Source: Rhizobium sp. WSM4643
GTDB lineage: Bacteria; Pseudomonadota; Alphaproteobacteria; Rhizobiales; Rhizobiaceae
Reading direction: 5' to 3'
DNA: 64,000 nucleotides
Assembly (NCBI RefSeq): GCF_025152745.1
Contig: NZ_CP104040.1
Location: 2,914,001 to 2,978,000, forward strand
Shown: positions 43,587 to 55,263 of the stretch, piece by piece
Position numbering within the stretch: the stretch's first letter is position 1
Layout of the letters: every line of letters begins with the position of its first letter
Program-made: the position numbers and the translations under genes
Notes under the pieces: generated by a model
Database searches by the model: none
What the model was told of the DNA's origin: nothing
Seen by the model: only the letters and a program-made list of their open reading frames with translations

Positions 43587-44384
43587 CTAGAAGAATTCGT
43601 CGAGCAGCTGATAATAATCGAGTCTCGCCAGATCCGTGGCCGGCATGCCGTAGCGATCAAGGAAGGGCTGCACCAGCGCCTCTCCGAAATTATAGGCGAT
43701 GCTGCTGCAGGCGAGCGCGATATCCTGATAGCGGTCGGCGACGCCGAGACGACTGCAGTCGATATAGCCGGAGAACCCGTCTTCCAAAGCGATGAAATTC
43801 GGCAGGCAGGCATCACCATGGGTAACGACGAGATCCTCGCGGTCCGGCCTCCCGCTTTGGAGTTCGGCAAACAGAGCTTCGGCACTCTTTCCAAGCCGCG
43901 TCTCGTCGAAATCGGTCTCGTCGACTATGCCGGCCTGCATCCGTGCTTTCGCCGCCGCCATACGTGCCTCCAGCCGATGATCGAAGGGGCAGGATGCGAT
44001 CGGCAGGCGATGCAGTTCGAGGAGCGCCGCAGCCAACAGCTCGACCCGCGCAAGCGGCGTCAGCACCGATGCGCTGGCGAGATCACTCCCTGGGAGCGCG
44101 CTGATCAGCAGCCGATTGTGCACACCATCGCTGTCCTCCGCGATGATATCGGGACATGGCAGACCGGAAGCCTTGAGCCAATGAAGCCTGTCTGCTTCGT
44201 CAGCGAGCTCGCCGAAGGGACCGGCCTCTTCGACTTTCAGATAAAGCGTCGGCAATCCGAGAGCTTCCAGCCGGAAGACGCGCGCGACGGAACGGCCGAG
44301 CGCATCGCGTTCGAACCGATAACCGGCCAGACGGGCATCAAGCGCGCCCGCCGACGAGGGTTGATCCTCTTGGGAAATCGACAT
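43587..44384 (-). CDS. APH(3')-like aminoglycoside phosphotransferase
   Basis: 265 aa, the usual APH(3') length. Catalytic block VVTHGDACLPNF (Asp191, Asn196), metal Asp209 in YIDCSRLGVADRYQDIAL, ATP-binding Lys about 50 in LYLKVE, and the family's exact C-terminal LLDEFF. It phosphorylates kanamycin/neomycin-type aminoglycosides on the 3' hydroxyl if active. Codon use matches the chromosome and no mobile DNA is adjacent, which favours an intrinsic gene over a recent resistance cassette. Confidence 0.88.
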   Translation of the reverse strand: MSISQEDQPSSAGALDARLAGYRFERDALGRSVARVFRLEALGLPTLYLKVEEAGPFGELADEADRLHWLKASGLPCPDIIAEDSDGVHNRLLISALPGSDLASASVLTPLARVELLAAALLELHRLPIASCPFDHRLEARMAAAKARMQAGIVDETDFDETRLGKSAEALFAELQSGRPDREDLVVTHGDACLPNFIALEDGFSGYIDCSRLGVADRYQDIALACSSIAYNFGEALVQPFLDRYGMPATDLARLDYYQLLDEFF

Positions 44385-44490
44385 GATATCTGGGCCATTG
44401 ATGCTGGCGCATTATCCCGACAAGGCGGGGCACCGCAAGCGGCGCGATCGGTCAGCACACATTGGCAGACTGAGCGAGCCCTCTGCGACC

Positions 44491-44652
44491 TCAATGAACG
44501 GTTTCGGCGGGCGCGGCTTCAAGAAGGATTTCGAAAGCCTCTTCCAGAGCAGCCACCAAAATATCGGTCAGCTCATCGCCTTTGTTTTCCAGGAACACCG
44601 CACTCACGGCTTCGTCCTGTCGCTCAAAAAAAAGCTCAAACTCGTTCGACAT
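44491..44652 (-). CDS. Small acidic hypothetical protein
   Basis: 53 aa from MSNEFELFFE, with GAGGACAG upstream. Very acidic and leucine-rich, ending in a helix ILVAALEEAFEILLEA. No domain recognised. Soluble; may be a small partner protein. Confidence 0.55.
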   Translation of the reverse strand: MSNEFELFFERQDEAVSAVFLENKGDELTDILVAALEEAFEILLEAAPAETVH

Positions 44653-44762
44653 ATCATCTGTCCTCTTCTTCACCGGAATCATCACGGCCATGAGAAAAGG
44701 CTAGGTGCGGTTCCTTGCGCGTGGCTTGTTCCCGAATGAGACGCAATCCAGGATCGCTAGGA

Positions 44763-45822
44763 CTAGTCACGAATTTCATATTTCGCATACTGACTGCGGG
44801 GGATCAATCCACCAACTTCGTGGGCAAACGATACGACTTTCGTGGCTTCCTCATCCACCTCGCAACGAAAACGAACCTGGTACCAGCCCTTGACCGTGCC
44901 AAAGGCGGCATCTCTCACATCAAGGATGGTACCGGTTCGCAATCCAAAACTAGGCAATGCGGACGGGAAATAACGCGGCGAACCGTGAACGAGTTGGCCC
45001 TGAAGCTCGGTGGCGCAAAGCGTGGCCACTCGCTCTTTGCGCGGAAGACCGCTGACCGCAGTTTGCGCAAACAAACTGCCATCTTCCGTCCGTGAAAACA
45101 GAGTTTTTGCCTTGGGCAGATCGTCTTTAGCTATCACTTTCGGTTTCTCAGCGGTCTGCTGCTCCGGCGGCTTGGCCCGCTCGATACTTGTATTGGCTTC
45201 GCCAGAGACGCCTGTCGGCGGCCCATTACGCTCTGGGGAAACGTCAGTCGTCGCGACCTCAGGAAGCTTCACATCGTCCGGCACCGGCTTTGAAGGAGGC
45301 TCCTCAGTTTTTGGTTTTTCTGCAGCAGCCTTTGTCGGCATCTGCGCCGGTTCGGCATCGTGCTGCGGCGGAGTTGGTGCGGGTTTGGTTTCGCCCTGAG
45401 GAGAGTTTCCCGCCAACGACTTTTCGGGGCCGCTATTCCTCTCGCCAAACTCGATGACAGGGCTCAGAGTCAGCATAGGCTTCGGCTTGGCTTGCTCGGG
45501 AGTCTTGCCGTACCGTAGGCGGTGGCGGTGGTGGAGGCGGCGGCGGAGGCGGAGGTGGTTCCTTCTTGGCCTCTTCCGGCGGCTTCGGCTCCGGTGGTTT
45601 TTCCTTGGGCTCCGGTTTCTTCTCCTCCGGCGGCGGAACGAGCTCCACCTTCACGCTCTCGTCTTCAACAGGCTTCGGCTCGATCGTCGGCAGCCCGAAA
45701 ATCAGAAGAGCAAGGATAGGAATATGCGCAACAACGGACGCGACGACGCCCCAGCGGATTTCAGGCCGCTGCTTTCCCGTTTCGCGCTGCGTTTCCGCCG
45801 GTTCTACGTCTTCTTCTGTCAC
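44763..45822 (-). pseudogene. DUF930 envelope protein with TonB-like N-terminus, frameshifted
   Basis: N-terminal part (frame ending at 45433) starts at about GTG 45822: EIRWGVVASVVAHIPILALL is a membrane anchor, followed by an acidic-basic-proline linker (PPPEEKKPEPKEKPPEPKPP) and a run of about 15 prolines. The C-terminal part, in another frame from about 45515, continues YGKTPEQAKPKPMLTLSPVI and ends with the DUF930 domain (TLCATELQGQL, GWYQVRFRCEVDEEATKVVS). The frame switch is at 45511-45519, just after the proline run. A one-base error would restore a single protein of about 350 aa. Confidence 0.75.
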
Positions 45823-45900
45823 AGCAGCGATGTGGCCTCTAAAGCCGGCAGCATCAAGCCACAAAAGAAAAAAACCGCGTGATCGCAGCAGCGACGAGAG

Positions 45901-46638
45901 TTATTGGTCGACGGCTCCATCGTCGGCCACCAGATTGTGCTCTTGCCATTCGCCTTGCGGAATGGCATCGCCGACGAGAAAGGCAAAGGACACCACCTTG
46001 CCGGAGCCGGCATCAAGCTCACATTTAAACTGGATGTTGTACCATTTCCGTTTGCTGCGGAAGGCGCCGCCCTTCACCTCGACGCTGTTGCCGCTGACCT
46101 TCTCCGCCGCCATCGCATAGGGCGCAAGCGCATCCGGCGCCATGGCCGGCTGCGCCTGGCGGACCTGCTCCAGCGCCTCGAGATCACAGAGCTGCAGATT
46201 GCGCTCGCTGCCGGCAAGGCCGCGCAGCGCCTCGCGGGCGCGGCGGCTGCGCGGATCGGCAAGGACCTTGTCGGAAAACAGCTGTCTTGCCTCGACGAAT
46301 TCCGTCGGCTTTGGCATTGGCAAAGTGATCGGTGCCACTGAAGGCATTGCCGCGGCAGGCGGATTATTTGTAACCGGCACCGCCGGCTCGGCTTCGGGTT
46401 TTGCCGCTTCAGGCTTTGCCTGTTCCGGCGAAGGCGCCTTGACAGGCTCGGGCATGTTCAGCGATTCCACAGCCTGCGGGACGATCTCCACTGAGAGGCC
46501 GTCATCCGGCAATGGCAGCGGCGGCTCGGCCTTCGGCAACAGCAGCAGCAGGAGCAGGATCGCGATGGCATGCAGCGCGAACGACGCCGCAGCGCCCCGC
46601 TGGATCCCGTCATCCCATTTGCCCGCCGCCAGTTCCAT
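45901..46638 (-). CDS. DUF930 envelope protein with TonB-like N-terminus
   Basis: 245 aa. A single membrane anchor (SFALHAIAILLLLLLLP, residues 19-35), a Pro/Ala/Glu-rich periplasmic spacer to about residue 105, then DUF930 (RNLQLCDLEALEQVR, WYNIQFKCELDAGSGKVVSF). It is the intact paralogue of the frameshifted gene downstream. The layout resembles TonB-like energy or envelope-spanning proteins, but no TonB C-terminal domain is seen. Confidence 0.82.
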   Translation of the reverse strand: MELAAGKWDDGIQRGAAASFALHAIAILLLLLLLPKAEPPLPLPDDGLSVEIVPQAVESLNMPEPVKAPSPEQAKPEAAKPEAEPAVPVTNNPPAAAMPSVAPITLPMPKPTEFVEARQLFSDKVLADPRSRRAREALRGLAGSERNLQLCDLEALEQVRQAQPAMAPDALAPYAMAAEKVSGNSVEVKGGAFRSKRKWYNIQFKCELDAGSGKVVSFAFLVGDAIPQGEWQEHNLVADDGAVDQ

Positions 46639-46813
46639 CGGTCAGGAAGCGCCTGTCGGACGATCGATGACGATCATGAAACTGAGGAGCGCTTTCATCA
46701 TGAGCTTGCCGAAAAGTCGGGCCGGAGCCTGCCGCGGAAATTGAAGCACGCCGCAACACTGCCAGCGCAGCGAGTGCTCCGCAACATCTAAGATCGACGG
46801 TCGCCGGCTCCGG

Positions 46814-47107
46814 TTACCCGAGCGAGCCGATGAGATCCCGGTAGGCGGCCTCCGGGAACGCCTTCAGCGTCTCCGTGCGGACATTGCCGCCCATCGCCAG
46901 CGAGAGGGTAAAATGCGCCATGACCGCGTCATCGGGCGCCTCGCAGACGGCGACCATGTCGTGCCCGCCCATCGTCAGAAAGAACTGGTTGAAGGAGCCG
47001 CCGACGCCGGCGAGCAACTTCTTCGCCGCATCGAGCCGTTTTGCCGAGTCGCGGACATTGCGGATGCCCTGATCCGTCCAATTGATCAAAAGAATGTAAG
47101 TGGTCAT
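46814..47107 (-). CDS. GYD-domain protein
   Basis: 97 aa. TTYILLINWTDQGIRNVRDS, then FFLTMGGHDMVAVCEAPDD and GNVRTETLKAF define the GYD family, small alpha/beta-barrel proteins of unknown function. Transcribed alone. Confidence 0.87.
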   Translation of the reverse strand: MTTYILLINWTDQGIRNVRDSAKRLDAAKKLLAGVGGSFNQFFLTMGGHDMVAVCEAPDDAVMAHFTLSLAMGGNVRTETLKAFPEAAYRDLIGSLG

Positions 47108-47119
47108 GTCGCACCTCCC

Positions 47120-47234
47120 AGAGCATGGCGCCGAAAAAGTGTCAGCCGTTTTCGGACGACGTCATGCTCTATTTCTTTGATGTGGATCCGAATTCAGATT
47201 TCAGGCCTGTCGGGGCTGAAACTATCCGGATCTA
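47120..47234. repeat. Palindromic intergenic repeat (AGAGCATGATG family)
   Basis: AGAGCATGGCGCCGAAAAAG to inverse CATGCTCT (47120-47171), then a second inverted module with TTTCAGGCC/GGGCTGAAA. Divergent copy of the family at 6613, 32010 and 37560. Confidence 0.7.
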
Positions 47235-47376
47235 GCGGAGGATTCGTTCACACAGGCACACGTCAGCCCTCGCTCGCGGGTTGCGATCGATGCCTTCCCC
47301 CGTGGCCGGATTATAGGCTTGTCACCGTGGAGGGACAAGAAAGATGCCGGGATCATTGGTATTAATCACAAAAGCA

Positions 47377-47402
47377 AAAGCCGGGCACGCAGCCCGGCTT
47401 TT
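47377..47402 (-). terminator. Intrinsic terminator of rpoD
   Basis: Stem AAGCCGGGC / GCCCGGCTT with a 5-base loop, followed on the minus strand by TTGCTTTTG, 27 bp after the rpoD stop. Confidence 0.8.
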
Positions 47403-47428
47403 CCAATCAGAACGACGTGGCCGAAGCC

Positions 47429-49486
<2,058 letters not shown>

Positions 49487-49998
49487 TTATATCGTCGCCT
49501 TCCTGACGCTATCCAATCTCGCTACGGTGAACGGGCTGTCTCAGGGCCTGACGCGCCGCACGCGCCGCCCTCGAATCACCTTTGCCCACCTAACGGGATG
49601 ACATTTAAAGCCTGATTAACCACGATTACCGGCACCGGACAGCAAAGCTTTCTTGCTTTTGGATTTCCGGTCATGGTTGCGCGATCCGCCTTGACCCAGT
49701 TCACCATTCAACAAGTCGAACGGTGATTCCCACATTTTTTGTTCTCGTCAAGCTTTTCCAGAAAAAAAGCCCACAAAAATACGGAAAAAGCCTTATCCAC
49801 AGGCTTTGAACCGCGGCAGCGATTGCGAACCCTTATTTAAGATGCTGCGAACAAAAGACAAGGGCAGCAAGAATTTTGCCCGCCATACCGGTTATTTCCC
49901 TCATTTTTGCAGTTGTGCAGACGGTATATACGCCTTTAGAGCGCCGTGCGCCCTTTAACACTTTGAATCTGCGCATCGTGCTTTCCGAGAGATAGTGG
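49487..49998. other. rpoD upstream region
   Basis: About 510 bp without a gene. The 49600-49900 part is AT-richer than its flanks and should hold the rpoD promoter; a repeat copy is listed separately. No other element recognised. Confidence 0.5.
49934..49981. repeat. Degenerate palindromic repeat (CAGCGCCGCG family)
   Basis: TTTAGAGCGCCGTGCGCCCTT, then AACACTTTGAATCTGCGCAT, the 3' part of the family seen at 10615 and 60806; the hairpin centre is lost. Confidence 0.6.
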
Positions 49999-50106
49999 CT
50001 AACGCGCCGCGCCGTCATACGCCTTCACCGTCAGCGCACCAATATCGAATTCGCCTTCGACCTCGAAAGCCACCTTGCCCCAATGGCAGCTTCCTTCGCA
50101 GAGCAT
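49999..50106 (-). pseudogene. Remnant of a GFA/CENP-V-like protein (35 codons)
   Basis: After GAGGAGGACGAC, ATG 50106 starts MLCEGSCHWGKVAFEVEGEF, the opening of glutathione-dependent formaldehyde-activating (GFA) proteins, then IGALTVKAYDGAAR, which reads like their C-terminal end. The middle with the zinc-binding CxxC is missing and only the first Cys is left, so it cannot be a working GFA protein. It may be a relic or a translated miniature gene; the ribosome site is intact. Confidence 0.55.
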
Positions 50107-50116
50107 GTCGTCCTCC

Positions 50117-51154
50117 TCACTTCCAGTCCATGACAACCTTGCCGGAATTGCCCGACCGCATCGCCTCGAAGCCGTCGCGAAAATCGTCGATGCCGATCCG
50201 GTGGGTAATGATCGGCGCGAGATCGAGGCCGCCCTGGACGAAGGCGATCATCTTGTACCAGGTCTCGAACATCTCGCGACCGTAGATGCCCTTGAGATTG
50301 AGCATCTTGAAGATCACCTTGTTCCAGTCGATCTCGAAGCCCGCCGGCGCGATGCCGAGAATGGCGATCTTGCCGCCATTGTTCATCTTGTCGATCATGT
50401 CGCGGAAGGCAGGTGCGGCCCCAGACATTTCGAGCCCGACGTCGAAACCCTCCGTCATGCCGATCGCCTTCATCACGTCGGCGAGGTTTTCCTTCGATGC
50501 GTCGACGACATGGTCGATGCCGAGCTTGCGCGCCAGTTCCAGCCGGTGCGGATTGATATCGGTGATGACGACCTTGCGGGCGCCGGATCGCTTGGCGACG
50601 AGCGCGCCCATGATGCCGATCGGTCCGGCGCCGGTGACGAGCACGTCCTCGCCGACGAGATCGAAGGAAAGCGCGGTGTGCACGGCATTGCCGAACGGAT
50701 CGAAGATCGCGGCGATCTCGTCGGAAATATCGTCCGGGATCGGCACGACATTGCTTTCGGGAATGCAGACGAACTCACCGAAGGAGCCCGGGCGGTTGAC
50801 GCCGACACCGAGCGTGTTGCGGCAGAGATGCCCCCTGCCCGCCCGGCAGTTGCGGCACTTGCCGCAGACGATATGCCCCTCGCCGGAGACCCGCTCGCCG
50901 ATATGATAGCGGGTGACCGCCGAACCGATCTCGGCGATCTCGCCGGAGAATTCATGGCCGACCACCATCGGTACCGGAATGGTCTTCTGCGCCCACTGGT
51001 CCCAGTTCCAGATATGGACGTCGGTGCCGCAGATCGCCGATTTCTTCACCCGGATCAGCACATCGTTCGGCCCGACCTCAGGCACCGGCACATTCTCCAT
51101 CCAGAGCCCGACCTCCGGTTTCGCTTTGACCAGCGCCTTCATCATGTTCGACAT
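50117..51154 (-). CDS. tdh: L-threonine 3-dehydrogenase
   Basis: 345 aa. Catalytic zinc site in [18 protein letters not shown] and GHEFSGEI; structural zinc cysteines in [18 protein letters not shown] site [17 protein letters not shown]. It oxidises L-threonine to 2-amino-3-ketobutyrate, the substrate of the Kbl ligase encoded upstream in the same direction, giving glycine and acetyl-CoA. About 190 bp and a RIME-like repeat separate the two genes. Confidence 0.97.
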   Translation of the reverse strand: MSNMMKALVKAKPEVGLWMENVPVPEVGPNDVLIRVKKSAICGTDVHIWNWDQWAQKTIPVPMVVGHEFSGEIAEIGSAVTRYHIGERVSGEGHIVCGKCRNCRAGRGHLCRNTLGVGVNRPGSFGEFVCIPESNVVPIPDDISDEIAAIFDPFGNAVHTALSFDLVGEDVLVTGAGPIGIMGALVAKRSGARKVVITDINPHRLELARKLGIDHVVDASKENLADVMKAIGMTEGFDVGLEMSGAAPAFRDMIDKMNNGGKIAILGIAPAGFEIDWNKVIFKMLNLKGIYGREMFETWYKMIAFVQGGLDLAPIITHRIGIDDFRDGFEAMRSGNSGKVVMDWK

Positions 51155-51186
51155 ATCTGTATTCCTTGACCCCGTATCTGTCGCAG

Positions 51187-51320
51187 CCCCTCATCCGCCT
51201 GCCGGCACCTTCTCCCCGCAAGCGGGGCGAAGGGATATGCCGCACCGGCTTCCTTCCCCTTGACGCTGCGTTTGGCAGGTCCCCTCTCCCCGCTGGCGGG
51301 GAGAGGGTTAGGGTGAGGGG
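51187..51320. repeat. RIME-like intergenic palindromic repeat
   Basis: CCCCTCATCCGCCTGCCGGC, hairpins CCCCGCAAGCGGGG and CCCCGCTGGCGGGG, and the end GGTTAGGGTGAGGGG. Closest to the copy at 30715. It lies between kbl and tdh. Confidence 0.85.
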
Positions 51321-51343
51321 CAAACCCTATTCTCAAATCCCAC

Positions 51344-52531
51344 TCAAATCACACCCAGTTCCCGCCCTGCCTCGGCAAAGGCCGCGATTGCCCGCTCCAC
51401 ATCCGCCCGCGAATGCGCCGCCGACATTTGCGTGCGGATGCGGGCCTGGCCTTTCGGCACGACGGGGAAGGAGAAGCCGATCACATAGATCCCCTTCTTC
51501 AGCATCAGGCTTGCCATATCCTGGGCGAGCTTGGCATCACCCAGCATGACGGGGATAATCGGATGGCCTTCGCCGGCAAGCGTGAAGCCGAGCTTGGTCA
51601 TTTCGGTGCGGAACAGATCGGCATTGTCGGAAAGGCGCTTGCGCAAGGCATCGCCATTTTCGATAAGGTCGAAAACCTTGAGCGAGGCGGCGGCGATGAC
51701 GGGCGCCAGCGTGTTAGAGAACAGATAGGGCCGCGAGCGCTGCCGCAGCCACTCCACAACTTCGGCCTTGGCAGAGGTATAGCCGCCCGAGGCGCCGCCG
51801 AGCGCCTTGCCCAGCGTGCCGGTGATAATGTCGATCCGGCCTTCGACGCCGCAATGTTCGGCAGAGCCGCGACCGTTCTTGCCGACGAAACCGACGGCAT
51901 GGCTGTCATCGACCATGACCATCGCACCGTATTTCTCGGCGAGATCGCAGACACCGCCCAAATTGGCGATGATTCCGTCCATCGAGAAGACGCCGTCGGT
52001 GGCAACCAGCTTGAAGCGGCTGCCTTCGGCCTTTTTCAGTTCCTCTTCGAGTGCCGCCACGTCGTTGTTGGCGTAGCGGAAGCGCTTGGCCTTCGAAAGC
52101 CTGACGCCGTCGATGATCGAGGCGTGGTTCAGCGCGTCGGAGATGATCGCGTCCTCTTCCGACAGCAGCGTTTCGAAGAGACCGCCGTTGGCGTCGAAAC
52201 AGGAGGAATAGAGGATCGTGTCTTCCATGCCGAGGAAGGAGGAGATGCGCGCCTCGAGCTGCTTATGCTCTTCCTGCGTACCGCAGATGAAACGCACCGA
52301 GGCCATGCCGTAGCCGTATCGGTCGAGCGCTTGCTTGCCGGCCTCGGCCAGTTCCTGGTTGTCGGCAAGGCCGAGATAGTTGTTGGCGCAGAAATTCAGC
52401 ACCCGCTCGCCGGTGGAAATCGCGATCTCGCCCGCCTGCTTGGAGCTGATGACGCGCTCGGATTTGTAGAGGCCGGCATCCTTCAGCGCCGAGATCTCGT
52501 TGCTGAGATGGGAGAGAAATTGCGAGGTCAT
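51344..52531 (-). CDS. kbl: 2-amino-3-ketobutyrate coenzyme A ligase (glycine C-acetyltransferase)
   Basis: 395 aa from [17 protein letters not shown] before ATG 52531 and the length of E. coli Kbl support this start over 52576. PLP-dependent fold type [24 protein letters not shown], and the PLP lysine in [16 protein letters not shown]. It cleaves 2-amino-3-ketobutyrate with CoA to glycine and acetyl-CoA, acting after Tdh. Cytoplasmic. Confidence 0.97.
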   Translation of the reverse strand: MTSQFLSHLSNEISALKDAGLYKSERVISSKQAGEIAISTGERVLNFCANNYLGLADNQELAEAGKQALDRYGYGMASVRFICGTQEEHKQLEARISSFLGMEDTILYSSCFDANGGLFETLLSEEDAIISDALNHASIIDGVRLSKAKRFRYANNDVAALEEELKKAEGSRFKLVATDGVFSMDGIIANLGGVCDLAEKYGAMVMVDDSHAVGFVGKNGRGSAEHCGVEGRIDIITGTLGKALGGASGGYTSAKAEVVEWLRQRSRPYLFSNTLAPVIAAASLKVFDLIENGDALRKRLSDNADLFRTEMTKLGFTLAGEGHPIIPVMLGDAKLAQDMASLMLKKGIYVIGFSFPVVPKGQARIRTQMSAAHSRADVERAIAAFAEAGRELGVI

Positions 52532-52596
52532 GGACGGCCTTTCCCGGAGATTTCCGTTTGCCCGCCGGGTTAGCATATTGCCGCCCGTTTGTCTTC

Positions 52597-53325
52597 TCAG
52601 CGCTGAACCGCAATCAGCAGGAACATCGGCCGGTCCAGCTCCTCGGCCCAGTCTGGATTGTCTTGGAGCTCATCTTCGCTCGGGCTCCACTCCTCGACAT
52701 GGCGAATGGCAAAACCGGCCGCGATCAAGGTGTTGAGCGTGGTGCCGAGCTTGCGATGCTGCTTGACGACACCCTTGGCGAGCCAGTCGGTGGTGCGCGG
52801 ACCTTCGACGGAATAGCGGTCGAGCGGCCAGATGCGCCGCCCTTCGGCATCGGTGGCCCAGGCGGGATTGGTCGGCGCCATGAAGATCGGATGCTCGATG
52901 GTGAAGACGAATTGCGATCCCGGCAAAAGCGCGCGATAGACCGTCGCGGCGAGACCGGCGAAATCCTCGATATAATGCAGCGCCAGCGAGCTATAGGCGA
53001 AATCGAAGGAGGCTTGAGCAAGTCTGAGACGCTCGAGATCGGCGATCTCGTAGGTGATCGCTGCGTCAGCCGTATCGGCCCTCGCTCTGGCGATCATCTT
53101 TTCCGAGATGTCGAGCGCAAGCACGCTTGCAGCACCCTGGCTCACGGCAAAACGCGAAAACCAGCCGAAGCCGCAGCCGAGATCGACAACACGCTTGCCG
53201 GAAAGATCGGGCAGCAACGCGCGCACCGCCGGCCACTCCGATGCTCCGTCGAGCCCGTGCAAGGATCGTCTCATGCCGCTGTATCCGGCGAAGAATTCCG
53301 GTCGGTCGTAGATATTCTGGGCCAT
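52597..53325 (-). CDS. Class I SAM-dependent methyltransferase
   Basis: 242 aa from [10 protein letters not shown] (AGGAG before ATG 53325). Motif [16 protein letters not shown] (residues 46-60), then [14 protein letters not shown], and [10 protein letters not shown]. UbiE/BioC-type Rossmann methyltransferase; substrate unknown. No neighbour suggests a pathway. Confidence 0.87.
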   Translation of the reverse strand: MAQNIYDRPEFFAGYSGMRRSLHGLDGASEWPAVRALLPDLSGKRVVDLGCGFGWFSRFAVSQGAASVLALDISEKMIARARADTADAAITYEIADLERLRLAQASFDFAYSSLALHYIEDFAGLAATVYRALLPGSQFVFTIEHPIFMAPTNPAWATDAEGRRIWPLDRYSVEGPRTTDWLAKGVVKQHRKLGTTLNTLIAAGFAIRHVEEWSPSEDELQDNPDWAEELDRPMFLLIAVQR

Positions 53326-53394
53326 CGGCACTCCTCCCTTAAGAGCAGGAATACCATGCCCCCTCGTCCGATCTCAAGGATCAGACGGGTCCGC

Positions 53395-55263
53395 TCAGCC
53401 GTTGTCCTGCGCCAGGATGATCTCGAGGAAGGCATCGCCGTAACGTTCGAGCTTCGCCTGCCCGACGCCTGATATGGCGAGCAACTCCTTGCGGCTGCGA
53501 GGTCGCTCCGTGGCGAAGGCGATCAGCGTCGTATCGGGGAAGACGACATAGGGCGGCACGCCGAGCGATTTGGCGATCGCCATGCGCTCGGCCCTGAGCG
53601 CCTCGAAAAGACCGCCGTCTGCGCCTGACAGTCCCGATTTGCGTTCGCTGCGCTCTGCCTTCTTCGTGCGCCGTTCCGAGGCCGGGCGGTCCTTGCGGAA
53701 GAACACCTGCCGCTCGTGCTTGAAGACGGCGCGCGCCTCCGGCTCCAGCTTCAGCGCCCCGAAAGCCTCGTGGTCGACGCGGATCAGCCCCATGGCGAGC
53801 AACTGGCGGAAGACCGACTGCCAGGCGCGCGCCGGAATATCCTTGCCGGCGCCGAAGACCGGCATCTCGGCATGGCCGAAACGTTCGGTCTTTTCGTTGA
53901 CGTTGCCGAGCAGGACATCGACGACATGGCCAGCGCCGAAACGCTCGCCGGTGCGGTAGACGGCCGCCAGCGCCTTGATCGCCGCCTCCGTGCCCTCCCA
54001 GGTCTCGACCGGCTTCAGGCAGGTGTCGCAATTGCCGCATTGTCCGGCATGCGCTTCGCCGAAATGGGCAAGAATTGCCTGACGGCGGCAGGAGGCGGTC
54101 TCGCAGATCGCCAGCAATGCGTTGAGCTTGGCGCGTTCGACCCGCTTGATCTCCGCGGCGGCGCTGCCCTCGTCGATCATCCGGCCGCGCTGGATGACGT
54201 CGGCCATGCCATAGGCCATCCAGACTTCGGACGGCAGGCCGTCGCGGCCGGCGCGGCCTGTCTCCTGATAATAGGCTTCGACCGAACCCGGCAGGTCGAG
54301 ATGGGCGACATAACGCACGTTCGGTTTGTCGATGCCCATGCCGAAGGCGACGGTGGCGACCAGGCAAAGATTCTCTTCCTTCAAGAAGGCATCCTGATTG
54401 GCGTCACGAACCGCCCTGTCCATGCCGGCATGATAGGCACGGGCGCGAATGCCCTGGCCGTTCAGCCATTCCGCCGTATCCTCGACCTTGGCGCGCGACA
54501 GGCAATAGACGATGCCGCTGTCGCCCTTGTGGCCGGACAGGAACCTCAGCAGTTGCTGGCGCGGCTGGTCGCGCTCGACGATCTCGTAGGCAATGTTCGG
54601 TCGGTCGAAGCTGGTGGTGAAGATTTCGGCAGCATCGAGCCCCAGCCGCTCGATGATGTCGTCGCGCGTATGCGGATCGGCCGTCGCCGTCAGCGCCACT
54701 CTGGGAACACCGGGATATTGCTCGCCAAGCCGGCCGAGAGCGCGATATTCCGGCCGGAAATCATGACCCCATTGCGAGACGCAATGGGCCTCGTCGATGG
54801 CAAACAGCGCGATCTTCTCGTTGGCGATCAGCTCGCGGAAACCATCGGTCAGAATGCGCTCGGGCGTCACATAGAGAAGGTCGAGCTGGCCTGCCGAAAG
54901 CGCGCGGCGAACCTCGACGAACTCCTCGCGCGACAGCGACGAATTGAGCGCGGCCGCCCGGATGCCGAGCTGCTTCATCGCCTCCACCTGATCGCGCATC
55001 AGCGCAATTAGCGGCGAAACGACGATACCGACGCCGTCGCGGCAGAGCGCCGGGATCTGGAAGCACAGCGATTTGCCGGCACCCGTGGGAAAGAGCACGA
55101 CCGCATCGCCGCCGGAAACCACATGCTCGACGACTTGCTGCTGCTTGCCGCGGAAGGAGGAATAGCCGTAGACCTGCTTGAGGATATCGAGCGGCGAGCG
55201 GCCGGAAGAAAACAGCGCGCCGGAAGCGGAAAAGCCCGGTTCGTTTCGTTCGGTCAGCGACAT
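53395..55263 (-). CDS. recQ: ATP-dependent DNA helicase RecQ
   Basis: 622 aa. Walker [16 protein letters not shown] (about residue 59), DEAH box in [19 protein letters not shown], helicase motif [15 protein letters not shown], zinc cysteines in [18 protein letters not shown] to NCDTC, and a C-terminal HRDC domain. It unwinds DNA 3'-5' in repair and restart of replication. Its start overlaps the dnaG stop (TGATG), so it is translationally coupled to primase. Confidence 0.96.
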   Translation of the reverse strand: MSLTERNEPGFSASGALFSSGRSPLDILKQVYGYSSFRGKQQQVVEHVVSGGDAVVLFPTGAGKSLCFQIPALCRDGVGIVVSPLIALMRDQVEAMKQLGIRAAALNSSLSREEFVEVRRALSAGQLDLLYVTPERILTDGFRELIANEKIALFAIDEAHCVSQWGHDFRPEYRALGRLGEQYPGVPRVALTATADPHTRDDIIERLGLDAAEIFTTSFDRPNIAYEIVERDQPRQQLLRFLSGHKGDSGIVYCLSRAKVEDTAEWLNGQGIRARAYHAGMDRAVRDANQDAFLKEENLCLVATVAFGMGIDKPNVRYVAHLDLPGSVEAYYQETGRAGRDGLPSEVWMAYGMADVIQRGRMIDEGSAAAEIKRVERAKLNALLAICETASCRRQAILAHFGEAHAGQCGNCDTCLKPVETWEGTEAAIKALAAVYRTGERFGAGHVVDVLLGNVNEKTERFGHAEMPVFGAGKDIPARAWQSVFRQLLAMGLIRVDHEAFGALKLEPEARAVFKHERQVFFRKDRPASERRTKKAERSERKSGLSGADGGLFEALRAERMAIAKSLGVPPYVVFPDTTLIAFATERPRSRKELLAISGVGQAKLERYGDAFLEIILAQDNG

